DNA of 64,000 bases, taken from positions 85,366 through 149,365 of the forward strand of contig NZ_WPCV01000006.1 of assembly GCF_018035235.1 (NCBI RefSeq), given 5' to 3'. This document shows positions 35,650 to 44,208 of this stretch, one piece after another. The translations under genes and the position numbers were made by a program. Under the pieces are notes generated by a model. It was not told where the DNA came from. It worked only from the letters and a program-made list of their open reading frames with translations, and did not search any database. The stretch comes from Citrobacter sp. On2M. Lineage in GTDB: Bacteria; Pseudomonadota; Gammaproteobacteria; Enterobacterales; Enterobacteriaceae. Positions within the stretch are counted from its first letter, which is position 1. Each line of letters begins with the position of its first letter.

Positions 35650-35768
35650 TGCAAATTCATTCGAATTGCAGCAAGGCGGCAAGATCGTTAATCCCCGAGG
35701 CCATAGATAGCTATGTTCCCGGGGTTAACGAACGCAGCCAACACCGCTGCGGTTCGAAGGAAGAAGCA
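35650..35768. repeat. ERIC element in the pgi 3' UTR
   Basis: CATTCGAATTGCAGCAAGGCGGCAAG, AATCCCCGAGG, a variant centre with ATAGATAGCTATG, TTCCCGGGGTTAACGAACGCAGCCAAC and GCGGTTCGAAGGA match the ERIC-type layout with a divergent centre. It lies between the pgi stop codon and its terminator. Confidence 0.75.
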
Positions 35769-35770
35769 GA

Positions 35771-37417
35771 TTAGCGCCAGGACTTATAACGGTTAATCAA
35801 ACCGTTGGTAGAACTATCGTGGCTGCTCACTTCGGAACCATCTTTCAGCTCTGGCAGAATACGGTTCGCCAGCTGTTTGCCCAGCTCAACGCCCCACTGG
35901 TCAAAGGTGAAGATGTTCAGGATCGCGCCCTGAGTGAAGATTTTGTGCTCGTACAGGGCAATCAGCGCACCCAGGCTGAACGGCGTGATTTCGCGCAGCA
36001 GGATGGAGTTCGTTGGACGATTACCTTCGAACACTTTGAACGGCACAACGTGCTCAAGCGTAGCCGGATCTTTACCCTGGTCGCGATATTCCTGCTCAAC
36101 CACGTCACGAGACTTGCCGAATGCCAGCGCTTCGGTTTGCGCGAAGAAGTTAGACAGCAGCTTCGGGTGGTGATCCGACAGCGGGTTGTGAGTGATGGCC
36201 GGGGCGATGAAATCGCACGGCACCATTTTGGTACCCTGGTGGATCAGCTGGTAGAACGCATGCTGGCCGTTAGTGCCCGGCTCACCCCAGATGATTGGGC
36301 CAGTCTGGTAATCCACCGCATTGCCGTTACGGTCAACGTATTTACCGTTGGATTCCATGTTGCCCTGCTGGAAGTAGGCCGCGAAACGGTGCATATACTG
36401 GTCATACGGCAGAATCGCTTCGGTTTCGGCACCGAAGAAGTTGTTGTACCAGATACCGATCAGCGCCAGCAGCACCGGCAGGTTTTTCTCAGCCGGGGTG
36501 GTGGAGAAGTGTTTGTCCATCGCGTGCGCGCCAGAGAGCAGCTCAACAAAGTTGTCGAAGCCTACGGACAGGATGATGGACAGACCAATTGCAGACCACA
36601 GGGAGTAACGACCGCCAACCCAGTCCCAGAACTCAAACATATTGGCAGTATCAATACCGAACTCGCCAACCGCTTTACCGTTGGTAGACAGCGCTGCAAA
36701 GTGTTTGGCTACGTGCTTGTTGTCGCCAGCGGTCGCCAGGAACCAGTCGCGCGCGCTGTGGGCGTTGGTCATGGTTTCCTGGGTGGTGAAGGTTTTGGAA
36801 GCGACCAGGAACAGCGTGGTTTCCGGGTTCACTTTTTTCAGCACTTCGGCAATGTGCGTACCATCGACGTTCGACACAAAGTGCATATTCAGGTGATTTT
36901 TGTACGGACGCAGCGCTTCGGTCACCATGAACGGGCCGAGGTCAGAGCCGCCGATACCGATGTTCACGACATCAGTAATGGCTTTGCCGGTATAGCCTTT
37001 CCAGCTGCCGGAGATAATCGCTTCAGAGAAGGATTTCATCTTTTCCAGCACCGCGTTCACTTCCGGCATCACATCTTTGCCGTCAACGATGATTGGCGTA
37101 TTGCTACGGTTGCGCAGCGCCACGTGCAGTACGGCACGGTCTTCAGTGCGGTTGATTTTCTCACCGGAGAACATGGACTTGATAGCACCGGCCAAATCGG
37201 TTTCTTTTGCCAGATCCTGCAGTTTAGCCAGCGTTTCTTCAGTGATGCGGTTTTTGGAGAAATCCACCAGCATCAGATCGTCAAACGTCGCGGAAAACTT
37301 AGTGAAACGATCGCTATCTTTCGCGAACAGATCCGCGATAGTAACGTCTTTCATTTCTTCAAAGTGTTTTTGTAGTGCCTGCCAGGCTGAGGTCTGTGTT
37401 GGATTGATGTTTTTCAT
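35771..37417 (-). CDS. pgi: Glucose-6-phosphate isomerase
   Basis: Pgi interconverts glucose-6-phosphate and fructose-6-phosphate in glycolysis and gluconeogenesis. The 548-residue protein keeps the family signatures [21 protein letters not shown] and [15 protein letters not shown], and the C-terminal [13 protein letters not shown] motif. The start [18 protein letters not shown] is chosen by alignment; two extra codons upstream are open. It is one residue shorter than E. coli at the C-terminus. It is divergent from lysC. Confidence 0.98.
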   Translation of the reverse strand: MKNINPTQTSAWQALQKHFEEMKDVTIADLFAKDSDRFTKFSATFDDLMLVDFSKNRITEETLAKLQDLAKETDLAGAIKSMFSGEKINRTEDRAVLHVALRNRSNTPIIVDGKDVMPEVNAVLEKMKSFSEAIISGSWKGYTGKAITDVVNIGIGGSDLGPFMVTEALRPYKNHLNMHFVSNVDGTHIAEVLKKVNPETTLFLVASKTFTTQETMTNAHSARDWFLATAGDNKHVAKHFAALSTNGKAVGEFGIDTANMFEFWDWVGGRYSLWSAIGLSIILSVGFDNFVELLSGAHAMDKHFSTTPAEKNLPVLLALIGIWYNNFFGAETEAILPYDQYMHRFAAYFQQGNMESNGKYVDRNGNAVDYQTGPIIWGEPGTNGQHAFYQLIHQGTKMVPCDFIAPAITHNPLSDHHPKLLSNFFAQTEALAFGKSRDVVEQEYRDQGKDPATLEHVVPFKVFEGNRPTNSILLREITPFSLGALIALYEHKIFTQGAILNIFTFDQWGVELGKQLANRILPELKDGSEVSSHDSSTNGLINRYKSWR

Positions 37418-37599
37418 TAGCAATACTCTTCTGATTTTGAGAATTGTGACTGAGATCGATTGTAACGCCAGCCACAGAAAAGTGTGATTGTTTTAATGCC
37501 ATTGCCAGGGCATCCGCCAAATGTGGCTAAAAAGTATAGCTGTTATAAGTACTGTTACTCAGCGTTAACGCAGCATGAAAAATCCGCATAATCCCAGCG

Positions 37600-37718
37600 T
37601 TGACAGTACAGGCCACACATTTTATTTATAAATACGGTATTTGCATTTGCGCCTGCACCGGTTTCCGTTCTGCCTTTGTGCCATGGTCGCTCTATTCATT
37701 CCCTGACACGAGGTAGTT
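37600..37718 (+). promoter_or_regulatory. lysC promoter and short leader, no lysine riboswitch seen
   Basis: TTGACA at 37600-37605 with an A/T-rich -10 region (TATTTATAAAT, 37623-37633) would start a leader of only about 85 bases. The last part, including TTGTGCCA and CCCTGACACGAGGTAGTT before the ATG, resembles the end of the E. coli lysC leader. The roughly 200-base lysine-riboswitch aptamer expected before it is not found in the whole 301-base pgi-lysC spacer. Confidence 0.6.
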
Positions 37719-39068
37719 ATGACTGATGTAGTTGTCTCCAAATTTGGCGGTACCAGCGTGGCGGATTTTGATGCCATGAATCGCAGCGCTGATGTCGTGC
37801 TTTCTGATGCTAACGTACGTTTAGTGGTGCTGTCCGCTTCAGCGGGTATTACTAACCTGCTGGTCGCGCTGGCAGAAGGTCTGGAGCCAACCGAACGCTT
37901 CGAAAAACTCGACGCCATTCGTCAAATTCAGTTCAATATTCTGGAACGCCTGCGTTATCCGAACGTCATTCGTGAAGAGATCGAACGTTTGCTGGAGAAC
38001 ATCACCACACTGGCAGAAGCAGCGTCACTGGCGACCTCAACCGCGCTGACCGACGAACTGGTCAGCCACGGTGAACTGATGTCTACCCTCCTATTCGTCG
38101 AGATCCTGCGTGAGCGCAACGTGCAAGCGCAGTGGTTTGACGTGCGTAAAGTGATGCGCACCAACGATCGTTTTGGCCGTGCAGAGCCCGACGTTGCGGC
38201 GCTGGCTGAACTGGCTTCGCACCAGCTGGCCCCGCGCCTGAGCGAAGGTCTGGTGATTACTCAGGGCTTTATCGGCAGTGAAAGCAAGGGCCGCACCACC
38301 ACGCTGGGACGCGGCGGCAGCGATTATACCGCCGCCCTGCTGGCCGAAGCGCTGCACGCAACGCGCGTTGATATCTGGACCGACGTTCCCGGCATCTACA
38401 CTACCGATCCGCGCGTGGTTCCGGCTGCGCAGCGTATTGATGAAATCGCTTTTGAAGAGGCCGCAGAAATGGCGACCTTTGGCGCGAAAGTACTGCATCC
38501 GGCAACCCTGTTGCCAGCCGTACGTAGCGATATCCCGGTATTTGTTGGCTCCAGTAAGGAGCCAAAAGCAGGCGGTACGCTGGTCTGCAATAAAACCGCG
38601 AATCCACCACTGTTTCGTGCGCTGGCGTTACGCCGTAAGCAGACGCTGCTGACACTGCATAGCCTGAATATGCTGCACTCTCGTGGTTTTTTAGCGGAAG
38701 TGTTCGGCATCCTGGCACGCCACAATATCTCGGTCGATTTAATCACCACATCCGAAGTCAGCGTCGCGCTGACGCTGGATACCACCGGTTCAACGTCCAC
38801 CGGCGATACGCTGTTAACGCAGTCTCTGCTGATGGAACTGTCGGCCCTGTGTCGGGTTGAAGTGGAAGAAGGCCTGGCGCTGGTGGCGTTGATTGGCAAT
38901 GACCTGTCCAAAGCCTGCGGCGTGGGTAAAGAGGTGTTCGGCGTACTGGAGCCGTTCAACATTCGAATGATTTGCTACGGCGCATCCAGCCATAACCTGT
39001 GCTTCCTGGTGCCCGGTAACGAAGCTGAGCAGGTGGTACAGAAGCTGCACCATAATTTGTTTGAGTGA
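37719..39068 (+). CDS. lysC: Lysine-sensitive aspartokinase III
   Basis: LysC phosphorylates aspartate, the first step to Lys, Thr and Met, and is feedback-inhibited by lysine. The 449-residue protein has the kinase motif VVSKFGGTSVADF at the N-terminus, GRGGSDYTAALLAEAL in the nucleotide/substrate region, and two C-terminal ACT domains (HNISVDLITTSEVSVALTLD; GNDLSKACGVGKEVFGVL). The length matches E. coli. The protein shows no sign of lost allosteric domains, although the transcriptional leader looks shortened. Confidence 0.98.
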   Translation: MTDVVVSKFGGTSVADFDAMNRSADVVLSDANVRLVVLSASAGITNLLVALAEGLEPTERFEKLDAIRQIQFNILERLRYPNVIREEIERLLENITTLAEAASLATSTALTDELVSHGELMSTLLFVEILRERNVQAQWFDVRKVMRTNDRFGRAEPDVAALAELASHQLAPRLSEGLVITQGFIGSESKGRTTTLGRGGSDYTAALLAEALHATRVDIWTDVPGIYTTDPRVVPAAQRIDEIAFEEAAEMATFGAKVLHPATLLPAVRSDIPVFVGSSKEPKAGGTLVCNKTANPPLFRALALRRKQTLLTLHSLNMLHSRGFLAEVFGILARHNISVDLITTSEVSVALTLDTTGSTSTGDTLLTQSLLMELSALCRVEVEEGLALVALIGNDLSKACGVGKEVFGVLEPFNIRMICYGASSHNLCFLVPGNEAEQVVQKLHHNLFE

Positions 39069-39080
39069 GTAGACGCTAAC

Positions 39081-39109
39081 GCCCGATGGCTCTTGTACCA
39101 TCGGGCATT
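39081..39109. terminator. Terminator between lysC and the nucleotidyltransferase gene
   Basis: GCCCGATGG-CTCTTGTA-CCATCGGGC followed by ATTTT lies between these convergent genes. Confidence 0.82.
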
Positions 39110-39110
39110 T

Positions 39111-39896
39111 TCACCGCATCACCGTGTCATATAATAGTCGGTCCAGTGTCCGGACATTCCCCTCCCGGCTGTCTGGTAAGATCGGCGGAATTTCTCCTCT
39201 CTCCAGTTCGGTGCGGATAAACGCATGTAACAATGGACGACGCGGACCATACTCAGCCTCACCTGAGCGCTGTTTGCGCGCCAGCAATTCGTCGATTTCC
39301 TGACGCAATGGCGCATCCAGTTCACTTCCCGCCAGCAGCTCGGCAAAACGCATCGGCGGTACGCCCTTGCCCGCTTCCACCCAACGTACCGCCAGCAGCG
39401 GCCGAATGACGTAGAAGTACTTCTTCAATCGCACGTCGTGGCCCTGCAGATAACCGCGAAAGTTTTTCCGCGCCATTGAATAGTAGTGCCAGCGGGCACG
39501 CAGCGGGGAAAACCATTCAGGCACCAACGCTTTCAGCGCCGACACGGTCGCATCATCCTGCTGATAGACCACCGGCGAATCCAGCCACTCGATAAGCGTC
39601 GGGTTTGCGCCTTTGAGTAACCCCAGCGCCTTGCGCCATTCCCAGCCGCACACGTCCAGCTCATCATCTATCGGCAGCTCGATAACATCACGTGGCGCTT
39701 CGATCCGCAGATACCATTCAGGGGAATGAACATAGAGGAACCGCACGTCGTAATCGCTGTCTGGCGAGGCAAATCCCCAGCCACGGCTGCCGGACTCACA
39801 GGCGTACAGCACCCTGACGCCATAGCGCTGCTCAACCTCTTTTAGCTGGTGCAATACCCGTTCGCGCATTGCACCGTCCACTGTGTTGTAACTCAT
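39111..39896 (-). CDS. YcgL-like predicted nucleotidyltransferase
   Basis: The 261-residue protein belongs to the DNA-polymerase-beta-like nucleotidyltransferase superfamily (COG3541/YcgL type). The active-site pattern GSRGWGFASPDSDYDVR near residues 36-52 gives the GS motif and the metal-binding Asp pair (D48, D50), with a third acidic residue likely in ELPIDDELDVCGWEW. Its substrate is unknown; relatives modify RNA 3' ends or proteins. It lies 5 bases downstream of the slipin gene and is presumably co-transcribed with it from the sigma-54 promoter at 41327-41342. It is not present between lysC and yjbD in E. coli K-12. Confidence 0.82.
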   Translation of the reverse strand: MSYNTVDGAMRERVLHQLKEVEQRYGVRVLYACESGSRGWGFASPDSDYDVRFLYVHSPEWYLRIEAPRDVIELPIDDELDVCGWEWRKALGLLKGANPTLIEWLDSPVVYQQDDATVSALKALVPEWFSPLRARWHYYSMARKNFRGYLQGHDVRLKKYFYVIRPLLAVRWVEAGKGVPPMRFAELLAGSELDAPLRQEIDELLARKQRSGEAEYGPRRPLLHAFIRTELERGEIPPILPDSREGNVRTLDRLLYDTVMR

Positions 39897-39901
39897 TATT
39901 T

Positions 39902-41029
39902 TTATCCTTTTATGTTCACAAGACCGTGCAACACCTGGTCGAGGCCACCGAATACCGAGATTTTATCGATCCGTTCCGCGACTCTTTCGAGGGTTTCCAG
40001 TTCTTTTAAGCGCAGCGCTACCGGGTTGTTTTCCATTACTTTGGCGGTATTCAACAGCGATCGCGTGGCGGCAGTCTCTTCACGACGTCGGATCACGTTG
40101 GCCTGGGCGGATTTTTCCGCTTCAACCAGTTGCGACAAAATGGCCTTCATATCGCCGGGCAGGACAATATCCTTTACCCCCAGCGAAGCCACCTCGATAC
40201 CAAACGGCGTCATGCGGGCTTTCACCTGCGCGCTCACCACCTCATCAATCACCTGTTTATCTTCCAGCAGTTCGTCCAGCGTGCGCGTTCCCACCGCTTC
40301 ACGCAGCGCAAACTGCAACTCACGGTAAAGGTGATCCAGCGGTTTAGTCAGTTGACCAAATGCCAGCAGTACATCGCTATAACGCCAGTTCGCCGCCAGG
40401 TTCAAACGCAGGTTGACCTTATCTTTGGTCAGGATCTCCTGGCCGCCGACCTCCAGCACCTGCAAGCGGGTATCCACCACTTCCGCTTCAATCAGATGAT
40501 TTACCTTCCAGTATGCTGTTAACCCCGGCGGCAACAGCGCCTGAGTTTCACCATCAATTTTCAGTACACCGACGTGCCACGCCGGAACCTGCACCGTTAA
40601 GATCGCTTCGCGACCTTTCACCGCACCGCTGCGACGGGGCTGTAACACCGCGTTCATCACATCAACAGGAACCAAAACCTGACGTGTATCCATCTGCACC
40701 AGCTTCAGCGCTTCATCGGCCTGCCAGTACAGACGGCGCGTTGCCGGTGGCAAAATTTCCTGCAAGACGCCGTTCACATACAGCGCACCTGCTTCAGTAT
40801 CGGTTAGATCAGCCACCACACAGTACTGCTCCACCCATGTAGGCTGGAAGCGACGTAAATACTCCGCGAGCGCTTCCGGAATTTCGCTGCCATCGGTATT
40901 GATTACCAGAACGTCCGGAGTGTTAAACCATGGCAAACGGTGTTCACCTGTATTCAGCACCTGATAGTAGTCACCCTGTCGGGATAACAGGCCAAGCTGG
41001 CCTTTACGAATAGTAATTTTCTTAGCCAT
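39902..41029 (-). CDS. Slipin-family SPFH/band-7 protein
   Basis: The 375-residue protein has a C-terminal SPFH/band-7 domain (about 140-320; GQEILTKDKVNLRLNLAANWRY, FALREAVGTRTLDELLEDKQVID, FGIEVASLGVKDIVLPGDM) and a coiled tail. It lacks an obvious N-terminal transmembrane segment, unlike typical slipins. Its first 130 residues (RKGQLGLLSRQGDYYQVLNTGEHRL) look like a partial repeat of the later PAWHVGVLKIDGETQALLPPGLTAYW segment, suggesting an internal duplication. The start MAKKITIRKGQLG follows AAGGAA; an upstream in-frame ATG would lie in the leader hairpin. It is divergent from the rtcR-like gene and heads a two-gene operon with the nucleotidyltransferase. Confidence 0.82.
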   Translation of the reverse strand: MAKKITIRKGQLGLLSRQGDYYQVLNTGEHRLPWFNTPDVLVINTDGSEIPEALAEYLRRFQPTWVEQYCVVADLTDTEAGALYVNGVLQEILPPATRRLYWQADEALKLVQMDTRQVLVPVDVMNAVLQPRRSGAVKGREAILTVQVPAWHVGVLKIDGETQALLPPGLTAYWKVNHLIEAEVVDTRLQVLEVGGQEILTKDKVNLRLNLAANWRYSDVLLAFGQLTKPLDHLYRELQFALREAVGTRTLDELLEDKQVIDEVVSAQVKARMTPFGIEVASLGVKDIVLPGDMKAILSQLVEAEKSAQANVIRRREETAATRSLLNTAKVMENNPVALRLKELETLERVAERIDKISVFGGLDQVLHGLVNIKG

Positions 41030-41072
41030 TTTATATTCCTTAATATCGTTCAGGCGCGGGTGCAGGGGCGAA

Positions 41073-41102
41073 GCGGCAGGGGAATTCCCTTTTGCCTGCC
41101 GC
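41073..41102 (-). other. Strong hairpin in the slipin leader
   Basis: GCGGCAGG and CCTGCCGC form an 8-bp perfect stem with a 14-base loop, ending about 44 bases before the slipin ATG. It has no T-tract. It may shield or process the leader, or attenuate the slipin gene. Confidence 0.5.
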
Positions 41103-41184
41103 ACGGCATCTTTACCGGCAGCCTGTTCTTGAGCGTGCTAACTGCGCATTGCTCCGCTTTATTTCTATGATTAACAACCAGTTT

Positions 41185-41317
41185 CATTGGGAGAATGAAT
41201 CGGGAATCGAACCCGTTTGGTGGTCATCGGCTGACGGAACACTTCCGGAAAACAGCCTGTGCCGTTCCTGACGTGCCGGCGGGGTTTAACCCCCTGCGCT
41301 TTCAGCGTGATTGACGC
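41185..41317 (-). ncRNA. Candidate tRNA-like structured RNA in the slipin operon leader
   Basis: On the minus strand, CGGGTTCGATTCCCG at 41201-41215 is a textbook tRNA T-arm (GTTCGATTC with the flanking stem). Upstream in the same transcript are GGGGTTAAACCCC and an imperfect long hairpin (GGAAC...GTTCC flanked by CGGC...GCCG). A matching 5' acceptor strand was not found, so this is not a standard tRNA. A D-arm-like GCGCAGTTAGCACGC lies further downstream at 41133-41147. The element starts right after the predicted sigma-54 start site (about 41316). Resemblance to tRNA-mimicking Y-RNA modules is inference; a decayed attachment site is the alternative. Confidence 0.4.
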
Positions 41318-41326
41318 AAGTGTTAT

Positions 41327-41342
41327 TGCCAGAAGCGTGCCA
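41327..41342 (-). promoter_or_regulatory. Sigma-54 promoter of the slipin operon
   Basis: On the minus strand TGGCACGCTTCTGGCA matches the -24/-12 consensus TGGCACG-N4-TTGCA with one mismatch and correct GG/GC spacing. It lies between the rtcR-like gene (a sigma-54 activator) and the slipin gene, pointing toward the slipin. The inverted repeat CGCCA-ATC-ATGGCG at about 41403-41416 could be an upstream activator site. Confidence 0.8.
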
Positions 41343-41477
41343 GGAATTAAAACAGGCATGATTAATTTTTAATTAATTGATTTTCATAGATTTAATTATT
41401 TACGCCAATCATGGCGGTTGTCTCGATGGGTTTATTTTTTTATCTTTTAATCTCTTATTTATCTTTTTGGATAAACC

Positions 41478-43058
41478 ATGAAGAAGCAACGGGTAGTGAT
41501 TGGCGTACTGGGAACGGTGCTGGATAAGCGCGGCAAGCGGGCCAATCGGTTTAAGAAGTGGCGACCCACGGTTGGGCTATGCCAACAACCCGATTTCCCT
41601 GTCGACAGGCTGGAACTCCTCCACCAGCCACGCGATGAGAGCATGGCGCAAAGGTTGATTGAAGACGTCGCGCTGCTTTCGCCGCACACCCAAGTCCGCC
41701 CGCATACCGTTACCATTAACGATCCGTGGGACTTTGAAGAGGTCTACGCCGCGTTTCTCGACTTTGCCACGCATTATGAGTTTGATACGGAAAACGAAGA
41801 GTATCTGGTGCACATCACCACCGGGACTCACGTGGCACAAATCTGCTGGTTTTTGCTGACGGAAGCGCGTTACCTGCCCGCCAGCCTGTTGCAAACCAGC
41901 CCGGCACCACGCGGTTCATCAGATGAAGCCGTCGCCGCTGGCGTCTGCTCGGTTATCGATCTCGATTTAAGCCGCTATGCCACGCTCACCAGTCGTTTTC
42001 AGCGCGAACAGCAGCAGTCGGTATCCTTTCTGAAAGCCGGGATTGATACGCGCAACGCCACTTTCAATAAACTGATCGATCGCATTGAGCGGGTAGCTCT
42101 GCGCTCAACAGACCCGATCCTGCTCACCGGCCCTACCGGCGCGGGCAAATCCTTCCTCGCGAAACGTATTTTTCAGCTACGCCAGTCGCGGCATCTGGTG
42201 GCGGGAAAACTGGTGGCGGTTAACTGCGCGACCCTGCGCGGTGATAATGCGATGTCAACGCTGTTTGGCCATGTGAAGGGGGCGTTTACCGGTGCGCTCA
42301 CGGCGCGTAGCGGATTGCTGCGAGAGGCCGATGGCGGCGTGCTGTTTCTCGATGAGATCGCCGAGCTGGGGCTGGACGAGCAGGCCATGTTACTCAAAGC
42401 GATTGAAGAAAAAACCTTTTTCCCGTTTGGGTCGGACAAAGAAGTACACAGCGATTTTCAGCTGATTGCCGGCACCCATCGCGACATGCGGCAATGGGTC
42501 GCTGAGGGCCGTTTTCGCGAGGATCTCTACGCGCGTATCAACATGTGGAGTTTCACCCTGCCCGGTCTCGCGCAGCGGCGGGAAGATATCGCGCCGAACG
42601 TCGAGTATGAGCTGCAACGTTTTTCCAGCAACAAGCAGACGCAAATCCGTTTCGATAAAGAGGCACGCACTTCCTATCTGGCGTTTGCCTGCTCCCCGCA
42701 GGCGCAATGGCGCGGCAACTTTCGTGAACTCAGTTCATCCATCGCGCGCATGGCGACACTTGCCGAACAAGGTCGCATTACCTTATCCCTTGTCGAAGAA
42801 GAGATTGCGCTGCTAAAGGAGAGTTGGCAGATAGCCACTCCGCAGCCTGAACTGAATATGGACATTGACCTGTTCGATCGCCGCCAGTTAGAAACGGTAC
42901 TGGAAGTGTGCCGCCGCTGCGCGTCGCTGTCGGAAGCCGGACGCGAACTGTTCGCCGTCTCGCGGCAGAAAAAAGCCAATCCTAACGATGCGGACCGCCT
43001 GCGCAAATATCTCGCGCGTTTCGGGCTGAGCTGGGAAAACATTCACTGCGGAACATAA
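41478..43058 (+). CDS. rtcR: RtcR-like sigma-54-dependent transcriptional activator
   Basis: RtcR activates sigma-54 promoters of RNA-repair genes; its N-terminal CARF-like domain is thought to sense an RNA-derived ligand. The 526-residue protein has this domain at about 1-180 (EYLVHITTGTHVAQICWFLLTEARYLPA) and an AAA+ domain with Walker A GPTGAGKS (218-225), the sigma-54-contacting GAFTGA (268-273) and Walker B GVLFLDE (287-293), then a C-terminal HTH region (DADRLRKYLARFGLSWE). It is clearly homologous to E. coli RtcR but well diverged. Here it neighbours a slipin operon, not rtcBA, so it may be a paralogue with a different target. Confidence 0.85.
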   Translation: MKKQRVVIGVLGTVLDKRGKRANRFKKWRPTVGLCQQPDFPVDRLELLHQPRDESMAQRLIEDVALLSPHTQVRPHTVTINDPWDFEEVYAAFLDFATHYEFDTENEEYLVHITTGTHVAQICWFLLTEARYLPASLLQTSPAPRGSSDEAVAAGVCSVIDLDLSRYATLTSRFQREQQQSVSFLKAGIDTRNATFNKLIDRIERVALRSTDPILLTGPTGAGKSFLAKRIFQLRQSRHLVAGKLVAVNCATLRGDNAMSTLFGHVKGAFTGALTARSGLLREADGGVLFLDEIAELGLDEQAMLLKAIEEKTFFPFGSDKEVHSDFQLIAGTHRDMRQWVAEGRFREDLYARINMWSFTLPGLAQRREDIAPNVEYELQRFSSNKQTQIRFDKEARTSYLAFACSPQAQWRGNFRELSSSIARMATLAEQGRITLSLVEEEIALLKESWQIATPQPELNMDIDLFDRRQLETVLEVCRRCASLSEAGRELFAVSRQKKANPNDADRLRKYLARFGLSWENIHCGT

Positions 43059-43107
43059 ACATAATTTGTTTGAATAATATTCCATCACGCGATACACAAT
43101 AACTATG

Positions 43108-43131
43108 GCCGGGCTCGATCCCGGCTTTTTT
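43108..43131 (+). terminator. Terminator of the rtcR-like gene
   Basis: GCCGGG-CTCGAT-CCCGGC followed by TTTTTT lies 49 bases past the stop codon. Confidence 0.9.
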
Positions 43132-43169
43132 ATAACAACACAACACATTTCAATCGCAAGGAATACAAC

Positions 43170-44111
43170 ATGCTCGCTACTCTCACGCGGCTGTTCCCGT
43201 TATGGGCGCTGCTGCTCTCTGTTATTGCGTATTACACGCCCTCCACATTTACGCCTGTCGGGCCATTCGTGCCATCGTTACTGATGCTGATTATGTTCGG
43301 CATGGGCGTGCACCTGAAGGTGGATGACTTTAAACGCGTACTCTCACGCCCTGCGCCGGTTGCGGCAGGTATTTTTCTACACTATCTGGTGATGCCGCTC
43401 GCCGCATGGATTTTGGCGCTGGCTTTTAATATGCCACCGGAACTGTCCGCAGGTATGGTGCTGGTCGGTAGCGTCGCCAGCGGAACGGCATCTAATGTAA
43501 TGATTTACCTGGCGAAGGGCGATGTGGCGCTCTCCGTGACGATTTCATCGGTTTCAACGCTGGTCGGTGTTGTCGCCACGCCGCTGCTCACCCGTCTTTA
43601 CGTCGACGCGCATATTCAGGTAGATGTGATGGGTATGCTGCTGAGCATTCTGCAGATCGTGGTTATTCCGATTGCTTTGGGCCTGGTCATTCACCATCTG
43701 TTCCCACGCGTCGTAAAAGCCGTAGAACCGTATCTGCCCGCGTTTTCTATGGTGTGCATCCTGGCCATCATCAGCGCTGTTGTGGCAGGTTCTGCGTCGC
43801 ACATAGCGTCGGTCGGCTTTGTGGTAATTATCGCCGTTATTCTGCATAACACCATTGGCCTGCTTGGCGGCTACTGGGGCGGGAAACTGTTCGGCTTTGA
43901 TGAATCCACCTGCCGCACACTGGCGATTGAAGTCGGCATGCAGAACTCCGGCCTCGCCGCTGCGCTGGGCAAAATCTACTTCGGTCCGCTCGCCGCTCTG
44001 CCCGGCGCGTTGTTCTCCGTCTGGCATAACCTTTCTGGTTCGCTGCTTGCGGGTTACTGGTCCGGTAAACCGATTGCTAAAGAACCACAGCAAACAGTGA
44101 AGGAAAGTTAA
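43170..44111 (+). CDS. panS: BASS-family transporter, PanS-like
   Basis: This is a bile-acid:sodium symporter (BASS) superfamily transporter, 313 residues, with about ten hydrophobic helices, the conserved motifs [35 protein letters not shown] and [19 protein letters not shown]. It resembles PanS of Salmonella, a transporter of ketopantoate/pantoate for coenzyme A synthesis. The family match is firm and the PanS assignment is by resemblance. It is a separate transcription unit after the rtcR-like gene terminator. Confidence 0.8.
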   Translation: MLATLTRLFPLWALLLSVIAYYTPSTFTPVGPFVPSLLMLIMFGMGVHLKVDDFKRVLSRPAPVAAGIFLHYLVMPLAAWILALAFNMPPELSAGMVLVGSVASGTASNVMIYLAKGDVALSVTISSVSTLVGVVATPLLTRLYVDAHIQVDVMGMLLSILQIVVIPIALGLVIHHLFPRVVKAVEPYLPAFSMVCILAIISAVVAGSASHIASVGFVVIIAVILHNTIGLLGGYWGGKLFGFDESTCRTLAIEVGMQNSGLAAALGKIYFGPLAALPGALFSVWHNLSGSLLAGYWSGKPIAKEPQQTVKES

Positions 44112-44118
44112 AAAAAAG

Positions 44119-44145
44119 CCGGGTAGCACATGCTTATCCGGCCTG
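44119..44145. repeat. REP-like element after panS
   Basis: GCCGGGTA...TTATCCGGC is a REP-type imperfect palindrome just beyond the panS stop codon. Confidence 0.65.
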
Positions 44146-44208
44146 AGTGCTATCAGCCTGACCAGGATTACCGTACACTGAGGATATCGGCTAACAGAGG
44201 GCACCCAT

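Noticed and set aside
35819..37375. 518-codon plus-strand ORF opposite pgi
   Set aside because: It lies wholly antisense to pgi, whose protein is a full-length conserved enzyme; long antisense ORFs are common opposite such genes.
41185..41317. A complete tRNA gene
   Set aside because: The T-arm is excellent, but no 7-bp acceptor partner, anticodon arm in the right place or CCA-proximal pairing could be found.
41171..41359. 62-codon minus-strand ORF (MPVLIPGTLLAITLASITLK...) between rtcR and slipin
   Set aside because: It overlaps the sigma-54 promoter and the T-arm/hairpin region; composition looks like structured RNA rather than a protein, and it has no convincing ribosome-binding site.
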